DNA of 64,000 bases from Litsea cubeba (lineage: Eukaryota; Streptophyta; Magnoliopsida; Laurales; Lauraceae). Below are positions 1 through 12,110 of the stretch, piece by piece; position 1 is the stretch's first letter, and each line of letters opens with the position of its first letter. The notes below the pieces were generated by a model. The model ran no database searches and was not told the origin of the DNA. It worked only from the letters and a program-made list of their open reading frames with translations. Made by a program: the position numbers and the translations under genes. The stretch lies in contig CM022949.1 of assembly GCA_012931725.1 (NCBI GenBank), positions 32,812,258 through 32,876,257 on the forward strand, read 5' to 3'.

Positions 1-406
1 TGTTTGGGGATGTGTGGATGTTAGAAACATTTTTTTTTTTGAAATTTCTATTCCCACTGGCCCTTATTTTGTGGAAAGCGCTGGAAGGAAAGGTTTCTAA
101 AATCTTCTCAAACGTATTTTGTTGTGTTTTAGTTCGTGGCAATGTGCGAATGTCCCGAAGGAGCAATGGCAAACAGGCCCAGTTGTCTCAAAAGGCTTGT
201 ATCCAAAGAGCTATAGAGAGACATAGCATGTGAGGTTGCATCTTTTATGCATTGCCTATCCTTAGGTATCATTTTGCAGAACGACTTTGGAAAGAGAGAT
301 GAAGAAGATCCCATATGCAGAACGGTATGCTGAACGGAGAGAGAAGCGACTTTGGAAAGAGAGATGAAGAAGATCCCATATGCAGAACGGTATGCTGAAC
401 GGAGAG
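1..406. repeat. Left flank with a 65-bp tandem duplication
   Basis: No gene is visible here. A block starting at 282 is repeated in tandem starting at 347 (period 65 bp; the shared 60 bases begin CGACTTTGGAAAG). The stretch lies just outside segmental unit A, because homology to unit B begins near 407. Open frames here are short and show no recognisable protein features. Confidence 0.7.
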
Positions 407-1380
407 CAATGGGGTGATTTTGACATGCATAAAGTTAAAGAGGAGTGGGTTGAAATGAGTGAGTGGGTTACTTTGTGTTTGGTTGGTTGGCGTAAAGTAA
501 AAAGATAAAAGGTTTTAATATGAAGAGGATAGAGTAAAAGATACTTTATTGTATATTGTGGGAGTCACTCGGGGGAGAATGGAGAGGAGTAAAAGAGGAA
601 TCCACATCAGTAGATGTGTTTAGTCCTCTTGTCTCCTCAGGGCCATCTTAACACATGAAGAAGTAGAATTTCCTAGTATCGTGGCCAATTCTATTCCTCT
701 TCACTCGAGTGCAAACAAACAGCCCTGCGTGGTAATGATTATTCCCACAGCTAGACTGTACATAGGAGGAATTTTTTTTAAAGTATTTAACTTAAACTAA
801 TCTTAGCCCTTGATAATTATCAATCCCAGTTCTCACCATGCTAATTAAATTGAATGAGTTACTTTAGATAAATAGGAAAGCTAAAAGTTCTAACTAGAGG
901 CTCAGAAAACACATAAAGAGACCAGCTTGTGCAATTTTGGCTTTTGTCTAGCCTTCTTCCCAGGTGGATCCCTCATATATGTATTTTTGGCCATATCATA
1001 AATCTCATTTTTGTTTTTGTGCACTGGCCTTGCCTACAACTAATCCATGCACATGAATGGTTTAATCCCTGTGATTTGGCATTGATATGGATTGATACAT
1101 ATGAATTATGAACGCTATCCACCCTTGGGTTGGAGTATGTATAATGATTTATACTCTTTTACCATGAAATCAAGCGCTGAACTCTCTATTAATAATTGAT
1201 TGAGCTTGTATTCGGATCATGCCTTGTCTACACCAGAATTTCTTTTGTTCCCCTTTGCTTTTAATTTCCAATCGTGGAAGGGGCCACTGAAGATATTCAA
1301 ATTTAGATGTGCCTAACTTCTTACAATGGATTGAGTCCCGTTTTTGTGTCTATTCAAAGTATATTGGGAGGATGCATATC

Positions 1381-1608
1381 ACGGAAGATTTTCACCTGCA
1401 CTCCTGTGCTATGCTCTCCATTCTGATCGGTGTCGTTGTCATGGTTGAACTCCTGAAATTCACACATAGCAAAGGAGGAAATTTTTGTAATGGCATTGTC
1501 ATCATGGAAAATTTTCTCCTGTGCTCTGTGGGAGCTCTGGGTCCCCATGATGACCGGCACCGATCCAAATGGACTGCAGAGCGCATGAGTGCAGGAGAAA
1601 ATGTCCTT
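1381..1608. mobile_element. Possible MITE with inverted ends (unit A)
   Basis: The left end GGAAGATTTTCACCTGCACT and the reverse complement of the right end (GGACATTTTCTCCTGCACTC) are similar. A second similar inverted block begins near 1506, and GATCGGTGTCG / CGGCACCGATC form an inner inverted pair. The copy in unit B is at about 20,107-20,340. There is no clear target-site duplication, so the exact ends are uncertain. The open frames across it are not credible genes. Confidence 0.35.
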
Positions 1609-2640
1609 ATCATCATATCTAGAAGATCTTTAATAATATGCTTTGCCTTTGTGATCAAATCTTTTAGGTGGGTCCATTGACTTTTTTTGGTGGACATTAT
1701 CATGGACTTTGTATTTGGGGAGTCTCATCTTATTTCTTGTCATTGGAGTGCCCCACATGTTCTTATTCTGATAATGTAGTTGGTTTTCCCTTGCATTTTC
1801 CATCAATGGGTTTGAAATGTTTTTATTAACCAGTGGGTCCCAATATACAACAAAAACTTCCACACTGAATATATATCTGCATTTACCCATTTGGGTTTCC
1901 CTTTTCACCACTCCCATTGGATTGGCATTGTTGGTGTAATGTCTGATAAAAGGTTTTGCATTCTAGAGAGTTGGCCCATCATCATGAACTGAGGGTTGTT
2001 AATGAAGGTCTTAGTGATTGACAATTGGATGCAGACTCATTTGTTGGACAGATATGTCTCACTAATTTACCATTCTGAACCACCAACTGGGGCCCCTATA
2101 CCTTTTTACCGGTGGCAATTCATCCGGTTGGGTTCACACTGTGTAACACTAATATGTATAGTCTCAACCCAAAAACCAATTTTAACCACAACCTTTAGTT
2201 AAACTGGTCGGGTTCAGGTTCGGTTGGCAGATCATAGGGTTGTTGGCGGATTGATTGGTGAAAATGTACCCAATCCAAAGCCATTTCTTTATATCGGGTC
2301 GCAATGTCAATTCTAAATTGTTGGGCTGGGTTCGAGTCAGGTTGGTGGATCAAGTTATGAACTGCCACACATAACCTTTAGAATGCTCTAGTTTTTAAAG
2401 ATGGAGGCTCAGATTTCTGAACTGCATAGTCAATGTTGTGCATTTGGCAGCTGAAACCTGATTCATCGCCTACTATATTGAGATCAAACCCACTCATATG
2501 ATTTATCGCCCACTGTAATGTGATCAAGCCCACTCATTGACAGTCAATATGGAGGTGTTCATCAGAAATGAGTGGGTTTGGTCTCATTAAGGTGGGCCAT
2601 GACAATTAGATTTTAGCTTCCGTTCGCACAAATGGATACC

Positions 2641-3096
2641 AATTGATGCAATCCTAGGGTTAGGATTGCAGGTGCCGAAGCGCGTGTCCGAAGATACAAT
2701 AAGTCTCCACAGAGACGATAACAAGGACGCTCCTCAATGGGAAAACCCAATTTCTTTAATCAACTCTCTCTGTTTTTTTTTTTGGTTTGGGCCTTTGAGA
2801 GCGGTTGACGCGGTAGGGATTGTAGAGCGGGAAATATGGTGGGGACTGGGTTCTGTGGGTATGGGTTTGAAGGAGTAGGGGTATGGGGATTTTGGGATGT
2901 GTGGGAATTTGGTTTACGGAGGGGGTGCGAACACGAGATGGGTTTCGATGGTAGGAGGGAGAAGGACGGGAGGGTTTGGGAAGGTTATGGATTTTGGGGT
3001 TTAGGGATTGAGATGGGAGATGGGGATGGGCTCGATTTGGGTTTGGTCGGTGGGTCTGTGGCTAGGCTAGGGTTCTGGGGAGCATATTTTTTTTTA

Positions 3097-3134
<38 letters not shown>

Positions 3135-3700
3135 CCGGTTGGGTTCTAGACAGAGAGCAGAATAGGAAACCAACTGGGAGTTCGGAAGGGGGTTTGGAAC
3201 TCCTGGGTGGCTGAGACAGTTGGGATGGTGTTGGTTTTGGTGGGAGAGAAGGGTAGGGTTCGATTGGGTTGTGCAGGGTAGAGGGCGTGGGATGGATTTG
3301 GTTTTGGGAACGGTGGTGGGGTTTTTGGGCTTGTGTTGATTGAGATGGTTTGGGTTTGAGAGTGGGGCTCGGGGATGATGGGGAGGCAGTGGTGAGGGTT
3401 CTAGTTGGGGTTTTCTGGTTTTGGGGTTCGGCAGAGAAAAAGGGATTGGGTATGGGAAGGATGTCTGAGATGGGATGGATAGGCTCCGATCGGTGACTGG
3501 AGGGTGATCGGAGTGATGTGGATCTTCGCTCTGATACCAATTGATACAGGCCCTTGGGTCAGGGCTTGTGTGGGAAGTGCTCAAAGCACAATGGGTGCCA
3601 AAGCACGTGTCCGAAGACACCATAAGAAGTCTTCTCAGAGATGATAATGAGCCTCAATGGGAAAACCCAATTTTCATTAAAATAGGAAACCTAATCCTAA
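2641..3700 (-). mobile_element. Degenerate TRIM-like (non-autonomous LTR) element, unit A
   Basis: Two diverged direct repeats begin TTGATGCAATCC (about 2641) and TTGATACAGGCC (about 3540) and share the blocks CACGTGTCCGAAGA-like and CTCAATGGGAAAACCCAATT. Just left of the right repeat is CGCTCTGATACCAA (about 3527-3540), which on the minus strand is an initiator-tRNA-Met primer-binding site (TGGTATCAGAGCG). The right repeat is therefore the 5' LTR of a minus-strand element. The internal part is G-rich, contains a CT run (about 3101-3132), and encodes no retrotransposon protein. A minus-strand proline/serine-rich frame (3623-2985) looks compositional. A homologous copy lies at about 21,368-22,410. 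The outer ends are not resolved. Confidence 0.45.
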
Positions 3701-4058
3701 ATACAACTCATCAAATAAAATTACTAACTAATAACAATTAAATAAATAGAAAAAAACCCTAAATCCACTTAGGCTCTACACATGTGGCCTGAGGTCGATC
3801 TGCATCAGGGGGGCCTAAGATCTGATTTCTTAGCGCAGAATTATCAAGAAAAAAAGTAGGTCAGTTTTGGCCTTTTTCAAAGGACCCTTATAAATGAAAA
3901 ATATCAGAAAAATCAATGTTTTTCCCCTATTTCGATTGGGTCCTCCCAGTTTGTAACCAACAAAACAGATCCACCCGCTTCTAATTTGAAGGAGAGGATC
4001 CAATTAAATAGACCAATCCAGAATTGTTGCTTTCACAAAGGCGAAAAAATGAGGGTCT

Positions 4059-4070
4059 TATATATATAAT
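4059..4070 (+). promoter_or_regulatory. TATA-like sequence upstream of NTPase copy A
   Basis: TATATATATAAT sits about 280 bp before the ATG at 4345. It lies at the edge of a 152-bp stretch (4061-4212) that is absent from unit B, where the flanks are directly joined (GGGTCTTA next to GGATGTTTG near 22,747). If this is the real core promoter, the coding-intact copy B has lost it. The transcription start is unknown, so this is only a candidate. Confidence 0.25.
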
Positions 4071-4699
4071 CTTTTGAAAAAGAATTCAAATAGATATTTA
4101 TTTTTCTGAATTTTCAAAAAGGACATCATAAGTTATTTATTTCAAAATAAATATATGGTTATTTGTTGTTGCTTGCTCCCAGCCTTCCATCAATTAAGGA
4201 GCGAAAAAAAATGGATGTTTGAGGGCAAAGAAAGGAACTGAAAAAAGTTTCCTCCCTTTTTCGAAGGCCATTCTCTTGCTTCTAGCAAGAACAAACTCTG
4301 AAGAGCATACGGCAGGCAGAACAAAAGAAGAGAAGAAGATCAAGATGGCTACTCCTGGGAAATGCTTCTTTATCACTGGCCCATCTGTATGAAATCTAAA
4401 CCGTCCATTTTTCTTTCTCTTGACATCTCTCGTTCATCAAGGTTAAAAAAATAAATAGATCATCTTTCTCTCTAATCTTCCATTGATCATTGATCAGGGT
4501 ATTGGGAAGACAACTTTGGTGATGAAAGTGTTGGAAAGCCTCAAAATCTCAATCCCTAGTCTCAAAGTTCGAGGCTTCTACACGCGTAAGTATGATATAT
4601 AAAAAAAAACCCACTTTTCATTGCTCTGTTTGGATGATGCCCTTCTTGTGGGGTAGTTTCAAAATAATGCACAAATGCTGATTTCATTGGAAAACCAAT

Positions 4700-4860
4700 T
4701 TAGGGGGGGACATCCAAAGTCACCCTCAAATGCGATCATAATGAATAGAGTATTTTGGGTCGTGGTATCAAATATTGGTGGGGACATCCAAAGTCACCCT
4801 CAAATGCGATCAGAATGAATAGAGTATTTTGGGTCGTGGTTTCAAATATTGGCTGAAACA
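4700..4860. repeat. Tandem repeat of about 80 bp in intron 2 of copy A
   Basis: GGGGACATCCAAAGTCACCC, the following AATGCGATCA block and GAGTATTTTGGGTCGTGG occur twice in a row here. Unit B has the block once (about 23,250). It is a local tandem duplication specific to unit A. Confidence 0.75.
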
Positions 4861-5875
4861 TATGCATTGTGTTTGATGATTTGTGTCTGTTTTGGTGCAG
4901 AATACTAGCATGATACCCAATTCACATACCTGTATGCATATGTTCCAATAATGGGGCTATTATTTTATTTTCCAGCTTAAGTTGAAATAATACTGATAAT
5001 AGGATACTGGGTCTGATTTCTCTACTTGAACCCACTTGTAGTGATATCACAGTGTTGCTTAGGCCCCCCAATATTATGATGATTGATGATAACCCAAATT
5101 TTATGATAATAACAATAATGATGATGATGAAAAAAAATTAATGTCATTGCTACAGCAATATATTGTTTTATAATTGGTTATCTTACAACTTTGAACTGGA
5201 ACTAATCACCAGCCAATGGGATCAGCATTTGGGACCATACCTCGACCAGTCACCAGATGATTTGATGCAATGATATGTATATGGCTTAGGATCAGGTCCA
5301 AACCAAAGCCCAGGTTTACAGTCATGGAGAGTTTTTAATTAGCCTGCCTCTGGCCCTGGCATGCTTTAGAGTGGATTTATACCGACATTTTTAGGCTGTT
5401 GGATGTGCTGGCCTATAGCTAATTGTGTCAGGACTGGGCCAATGCCTACATGGAGGTCTGACTAGATGGCTAGGACTGGCCTGTTATAGGGTAAGGTCTG
5501 GGTCTAACTTTCCGGCCATGTGTTTGGTTTGTACCTGATTGTTAGGTCTAAATGATTAATTGAGCAGGGTATGAACAAGATTCAGTCTGGCACAGATTTC
5601 CCATAGATTTGAAGCCATTACTTCTTTTGAGCATTCAAAGTAGATTGCATGGTGTCTCTGCATTAGGTTGATCAACTCATCAATTGGTTTGAGTTAAAAA
5701 GGGCAAGTCAATTTGCCATATTGTAGCAGAAACATTCCATTCCACAGAGAAGCTGAGAAGTTTTGAATCTTTTCTATGAAGGAGTATTATAAAATATGGC
5801 CTTAACATATCTATGTCAGTGATCTATTTTTTTTATCCAGTGGTACAAACCATGCATAGAAAATTTGCACAAAAA

Positions 5876-5878
<3 letters not shown>

Positions 5879-5959
<81 letters not shown>
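5879..5959. repeat. (CT)n microsatellite, about 40 units
   Basis: An uninterrupted CT run in intron 2 of NTPase copy A. The same place in unit B (about 24,345) has only a handful of CT units. Frames rich in Arg-Glu across it are artefacts of the repeat. Confidence 0.95.
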
Positions 5960-5963
<4 letters not shown>

Positions 5964-8935
5964 TATCATGACTTGAACACTTGATTTGCTCTGTGGTCGT
6001 GACAATGAGCACTTTTAACTGTCCCACGGGATCTTCTCGAGAATGGCAAAAATCTTCTTGAATGACTTTCAGTCGTCCAATCTTTCCATTTCCACCAATG
6101 ATTCCAATAATCATCCTCCTCCTCCTCATCATCAACTCAGCGTTCTCATTGAAGTGGGGTTTGCTTACAAGCCAATTATCAGTTCGTTAAAACTGTTTTA
6201 TGGGAATCTCTTTGTTCGCATTGCCTATCCATGGTGGGTCTCACTAGGTAGCCATATGGATAATTGGGTCTGACCTGTGTGGAATACCTGGGCTTAAAAA
6301 CAATGGATTCTTTCAAACTATGCATTTGCATGTTTCCCTTTAAAACATGTTCTGGTGTTTGAAAAGGCAAATAGCTCTGAGATGTGTTTGCAGGCTTGAA
6401 TGGCAGTGACTTTCATCATTCCCTTACTTCTTTCTTCCTCTATCTTCTAATAAACCTTGCAATTTTCTTTCAAAAGGAAAGGACAACAAGAATCAGTCAA
6501 TCTTAAGCAACTTGATTAGGTGGTTGATTACTAGTGAGTTTTGAAAGTGCCGTTACAAAAATATAGTAGATGGGGGGCAGTATCATTTTGTAGTATTAGC
6601 AAATATTATTAGTGTCGCGACTCGAAAGAGTTGCATGGTGGTGGACGTATCACCTATGTAATACCATATTAGTGGAGGAGTATTTATTGAAAAGATATTG
6701 TGGATCACCTTATCTGCTATTATCCCAGTTGATTTCCTTGATTGATTACTTATCTTGAGAGACTTTTTTGATTGCTTGCAATCGAAGAATGTTGTAAATA
6801 TGGAAACGATTCAATATAATTAGAGATGTCACTTCCTTTGTTGATCATCTTTTTTTTCCCCAGCGATCATCTTATTTTTTTCCTATCAGATCTTTCTTCC
6901 ATTCTCCTTGCTTCACTTCAACAATTATAATTGTTTGGAGGAAGTTAGAAGAAAAAAAAACCTGAAGTGGCTTATGAGCCATCGTACAATTATAGATTTC
7001 CATTCCACGAGGCTACTATTTTGAAAAAAAAAGTTCTTTTATGAGAAATTCCATTTAATATGCTTCGTGTGACACAAACTCTGGGCTCGGTACTGCTTTC
7101 CATTTTGTAAACCATTTTGTTTTCCAATATAATGCCTTTGTGTTCTGGGTCTCTTTCAAATCTTGCTAACAGCCATTTTTTCTTTGGTTGATTTTGTTGG
7201 AAAAATTCCTTATTTTCCATCCTTGCGTTATGTTGTGTGTATTAAAAAAATGATAATTTTAATTCATGGCAACTGATTATGTAGGTGAGGTTAGACACGG
7301 CACAGAAAGGGTGGGGTTTGAAGTGGCCACATTGGATGGTAGAAGGGGACCTCTTGCATCTACAACATATTCAAGGTAGTGGACATTGTCATTCATTGAT
7401 CTCTGTAGATAGCTTTTTTCTGTTCTTTCAAAACATGAACATGCTTGTGCAGCACATTGCATTACGTGTATGTATGGCTACGTCCAAACTTTCTCTGCAG
7501 CTTTTATTTTGCATGATTTTATATTCCTCAGTGTTATGGTTTGTAGCAACAGTGATTATATTGAAAAGCTACTATGAGATTTGCAGTTAAGGACAATGTT
7601 GCTTGCACTTATATGCTTGAACTTAGAGGTTTCTTTTTGGTGATATTTCTCTCTTCTATGACATGACATCACAAGCCATTAAATTATTTATTTTCAAGGA
7701 AAGAATGCAGAAAACCACGTAAAAAGAGATGAGGATAGTGGTGTTTGACCACTGTTGGGGAGAAAATGGTTCGATTATAGTCGCAAACTATGATGCCCAG
7801 ATATGGATAATGGTGTAGACATGAATATGAGGATCAGAGACGACTTCACAATTTCGGCATATCTGACATGGATATGAATGTGTTTATCCTTATATTTTGC
7901 TAGAACATTTTTGAATTAATGAAATCATCATTATTTACATTCCTTTTTAATAAAGTATATGGAAAAAATATATGAAATAATGGATTTAATATAGAAGGAT
8001 CTGCTAAACTTGTTTCCCAGAAGGATCAGTGCAGTATTGTGTACCACTACGAGTGTCGCATTGGTCCGATATTGATATGCTTAGCTTATACAATTATCTT
8101 GGTATCGTAGGTCGTGGCTGTTCTCTCAGAAATAACTGTCTCCATTTTCTAGAGAATTTAATAATCCCATCTAATCAAACATAGTAAATTTCATAAGCTT
8201 CCTTACTAAAAAAAAGTCCCATACTAAAACCAGGTTTTATTTTATGACTATGGCTGTCATTTTTTTTTTATCATTATCTTCTCTTAATAACATTTATCCT
8301 TAATTTAGTATTCAAAAATCATTATAATCGTTTGTTAGTTAATTGCACTTTTCTCCTTTTATAAGTTAAGTGCACTTTTCTCCTTTTTAATAGATTTTGA
8401 TATATATGATCTTAAGAATGATTTTTTTTTTTAGTTTGAACTCTTTTTTTTTTCTAATAATACTTAAAATTTTTAATCGTAAATATATTTTAATTTCCAG
8501 CCAGGGCCTGTTTCTAGCTTAATAAACTAATGGAATCCCGACTCATGGAGTGCTGTCTCCTAGATGCCTCTTTCACATCATTGCATGTGTTCCCTTAATC
8601 TGCAATGGGTTGGCCCATGGATGTTTACAAATCCCCATCAGGAGTCGCTTTGGGGATATTGAAACTTACTTGCTATAGAATGTGCTCCAAACCAGCTATC
8701 CATCAATTGCATCGAGTCTGTGTTCCACATTATCAAATTCCACCTGCAAACCTACTGCTTCAATGGGCCCTCTATTCCAATCTCTGGAATTACCTAAGTA
8801 TCTCAGCAGCTTCAAACGTTTCCCAACATTTTGTTTCTTCAACATTTTGTTTCTTGCAAGAGGATTGTCCTTGTCTTCTCAGTATCTCCTTTCATCAAGT
8901 CACCCCAAATTTCTACAATTCCAAGATATGATCTT

Positions 8936-9180
8936 TCTTTTTTTTAATAATCCAGCGTATCTCCCGCCCAGCCCAGCCCAGGAGCCTTTGGCCCTGAGCC
9001 TGAGGGACACGCAATTCTGGACAGCCAAGACCTAATCCCTAGGGGCACATGCAAACACTCCTATCAACATGCACCGGGTAAAACTATAGGAAGTGACCAA
9101 CGAAGGTAGGTGTCAAACACAAGACCTCTCCGCTTCATGAGGCGCGGAGTCCTTGGTCAACTGAGCTACCAATCGTTGGT
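8936..9180 (-). mobile_element. tRNA-derived SINE, unit A
   Basis: Read on the minus strand, it starts with a tRNA-like head containing an A box (TGGTAGCTCAGTTGACC, about 9155-9171) and a B box (GTCTTGTGTTTGACACC, 9109-9125). These are the internal RNA polymerase III promoter elements. It ends in an A-rich tail (plus-strand TTTCTTTTTTTT). It is flanked by a 17-bp target-site duplication, TTCCAAGATATGATCTT (8919-8935) and TTCCAAGATAGGATCTT (9181-9197), with one mismatch. The copy in unit B is at 29,876-30,102 at the same site, so insertion preceded the segmental duplication. It lies in intron 3 of the NTPase gene. Confidence 0.85.
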
Positions 9181-9609
9181 TTCCAAGATAGGATCTTCAT
9201 GCTTAAACTAACTCGAATTCCACCTCTTTAGCTCTGGAACCCTCTTGGATTTGAACCACCCATAATTGTGATTCACTGAAGATTTTAACTCTTCAGTTCC
9301 CTAATAACTCTGGAGCCCAATCAGCCCGTTGATTTCCTGGACGTTTCTTTCGTGCACTCCCTATTTTGTAATTCCCCCATCCTTTCTAAAATGTCATCTC
9401 CCATGAGAGTATTCTCAGGATACTGTTTAATACATTTCCTAACCTTCTATAAATGGCCTTTTATTTGTCAGTTATTCCATTTAATCATATATTTCTAAGG
9501 CCCTTGATTGGATAAGATCATCAACTCATTGTATTTTGACTCTTTTGCTTTACCCACACTGGGGCCTATGATGTGGACAGTTCATATGTATGAGGTACAT
9601 GCATATGAC

Positions 9610-10621
9610 CAGTGACGGAGCCAGGAATTTCTCTTAGGTGGGGCAACATTGGTGGATCAATAATATATATATATATATATATTTTGAATGGTAACATTCA
9701 ATAAAGAGGCAAAACAGTACAATAGAGATATACTGAAAATTAAACCCAAAAAACAGAGTGTCCCAGAGGAAGAGAACCCACAAAACAGAAGCTACACCCT
9801 TGCCAGAAAACAACTAACAAAATAGAAAGCACAAACTCATATTGTTAGCAAAATAACTTAGCACAAAAAAAGAACGAAATTTGAGAAAAAATTAAAAAAA
9901 TAGTGTTAACATAGAATCATATTTTCAATCCAGTTTTACCCATAAACTCATGATTAGATTACCCAAAAATGATATATTTGTTTTGTTCTCCACACCCATC
10001 AACATTCAATAATGGGTCAGGAAGTCTAGAGAAGAATTGCAAATTGCATGTTGTTAGCATATTTACTTATGAGCACATGATTATGGTTAAAAAATATTAG
10101 TTAAACTCATGAAAACCATAATATAGGGCTAATACAAAAAGTCTTGATCTTTGGCCCATTAGTTTTTTAAAGCTCAAATGACAAATCTTCTATTTATGGT
10201 CACACAAAATTTCTAACTTAATAATTTGATTAGACCTATTAATCTAGTTTTGAAATTAAAATTTAAAAACTCTATCTGATCACAACATAAATGGGCAAGT
10301 TTTCAAAATATGCTTATTATGAGTGCCAAACTTGAGAGGATAAGGATTCTAGACTTAATAGAGGGTGAATAAAAAGAGAAAGAGGAAGAAGGAGAAGCAA
10401 ACACACTGTGGCATTCTTGTTGCACAAAGAGAGGAAGAAAGAAAGTAAGTCATTGATGAGTTGTCTTTTGGACAAAAGCAAAAGACCAAATTGCCCTAAT
10501 GTGTTTGAAAGTACTACAGTACTACTGTTAAACAAGAGGAAAAAACAAAAGTGCATTTTGTGGGGGGCGGGGGTGTTGGGTTTGAATTGCCCCTCCTCGA
10601 CTCTACTTGGCTCTGTCCCTA
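9610..10621. mobile_element. Non-autonomous hAT-type element, unit A
   Basis: The left end CAGTGACGGAGCCAGG and the reverse complement of the right end (TAGGGACAGAGCCAAG) form imperfect terminal inverted repeats. The flanks CATATGAC (9602-9609) and CATGCGAC (10622-10629) are an 8-bp target-site duplication with two changes, as expected for hAT. The interior is AT-rich with no transposase visible. It lies in intron 3 of the NTPase gene and is present at the same place in unit B (30,646-31,629). Confidence 0.7.
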
Positions 10622-12110
10622 CATGCGACGTGCACTGTGGCTATGTGCACATGCATGGATCATCATACTCTGCCAAAATATCAAATCATTCTTCTTTTGT
10701 GGCTAATGCTTATTTCCAAATGGCAGTGCAGAGTCTCTCAGATGGCCTAGCGTTGGGAAGTATAAAGTAGACACAGCATCATTTGAATCCTTAGCAATGC
10801 CTGAGCTGCAGGTAGGTATTGTTTCACAGAATTCCACATAATTTGGTGAGTGCAGAAGTGGTAGCTTCTGAGCCTATACATATGTGAATATTGTATTCTG
10901 AATTTCTGATGTCAGGTCAAGGAAGATACTGAACTCTTTATCATCGACGAAGTTGGTAAAATGGAGTTGTACTGTGAATGAAAATTCCCAGCTGTTCTGA
11001 AAGTTTTGGAGTCCAATATTCCAATCTTGGCAACCATAACCAGTCCAAGGTATGGTTGCGACATACCTGGAGGTACTATAATATTTCTTATTAGAAATCT
11101 AAGTCCTTTCTTAATTGCATTTGTTAGAAAAAAGTGATAATTTCTTTGGAGTCCTGCCGGGAAAATTTATGATTTTTTTATACGATGGCTGACTTCAGCA
11201 GTGCTGGAACTAGGATTTCTTTTCTTTTTTGGGGTTGGGTGGGAGTGTGCGATGGTTGACCAATAATGTTTTATATGATCAGAACACTAATTTATACTCT
11301 TGGACTATATTGACGAACTTTTGATCCAGATAACATCAAATACTGAATATTCTGATCATAGTATTTTATTTAGATGAACTGCATTACTCAGTGCTTATAG
11401 GATATAATCACATTGTATAAAATGACATAATTTCAGTAAACTTCACATCACTGTCTAACAGATCACCAAGGATATCTCACTTGCAAAGACTCATGTCATA
11501 CCGCAAAAACTTCAGATGCTGATATGCTCAAAAGCAAGGGAAAAAAGCCCTTCCTAATGGGGTTCCACTTTATGCCTCAATAAAACTGGATATGGTTTTG
11601 GTTTTGGTATTCACTCTTCCAAAACAAGCATGCGGATGTTGATTTGGGGCACATCTAAATACTCTTAATGCTTAAGTCGAGGTTAATTGAGTCTTATCTA
11701 AATGACTTTAACTTCGTCATGATCTTGCCAAGTCAAAATGTGTCTACTTGAACTTGTTGACACGTGAGCATATGGAATAGTGAGCCAGAGATGAATTCAG
11801 AAATTTTAATAGGTTAACAACTACTTATTCTTTTGATTGTGAGGTACTATCCTTTCATAAAGCAGTGTATACTGCATCGCTATAGTTTGGTATTCACTGC
11901 AAAACTATGAAAAACTACTATCTTTTCATGCAGATTTATCCGTCTTCTTTGGACATTTCATAGATAAACCTAGATGGTTGATGCTTTTTTGCAGTTAACG
12001 AATTGAGGAATCATCCAGGAGCAACCGTATTCAGACTCAACACAGAGAATAGAAGTTCAATCAAAGAAGAAATCTTTGCCAAATTGGCTAACTTACTACA
12101 AAAGCAATAA

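Larger units (their letters stand above)
4345..12110 (+). pseudogene. NTPCR/THEP1-type nucleoside-triphosphatase, copy A (premature stop)
   Basis: Six exons can be joined at GT-AG borders: 4345-4386, 4498-4585, 7285-7375, 10742-10811, 10916-11072 and 11995-12110 (564 nt, the same as copy B). Exons 1-2 give the P-loop GPSGIGKTTL (Walker A) and exon 5 gives LFIIDEVGKMEL (Walker B). This family hydrolyses nucleoside triphosphates; its exact role in plants is not settled. In exon 5, TGTGAATGAAAATTCCCAG replaces copy B's TGTGCATCTTTTTTCCCAG. This puts a TGA at 10979-10981 after 118 codons and removes the C-terminal third, although exon 6 (NHPGATVFRL) is still present. Copy A also differs from B at conserved-looking sites (RHGTER for RQGTER, ATITSP for ATIPCP). 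It is most likely a decaying duplicate; a sequencing error in exon 5 is unlikely, because seven of nine bases differ. Confidence 0.85.

Noticed and set aside
1309..1680. 123-codon frame near the left end
   Set aside because: It overlaps an inverted-repeat element, and the unit B counterpart is disrupted by an inserted MITE and indels.
2985..3623. 212-codon minus-strand proline-rich frame
   Set aside because: It lies across the LTR/PBS and a CT microsatellite in a G-rich repeat and is broken in the unit B copy. It is treated as compositional, although noted as a finding.
5833..6135. Arg-Glu repeat frame on the minus strand
   Set aside because: A direct product of the (CT)n microsatellite.
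8605..9035. Two overlapping plus-strand frames of about 110 codons, repeated in unit B
   Set aside because: They lie in intron 3 and run into the SINE. The unit B frames differ by frameshifts, so there is no coding constraint.
9109..9171. tRNA-like sequence with A and B boxes on the minus strand
   Set aside because: It is the head of a SINE: it has an A-rich tail, a 17-bp target duplication and a second copy in unit B, and no foldable acceptor stem was seen.
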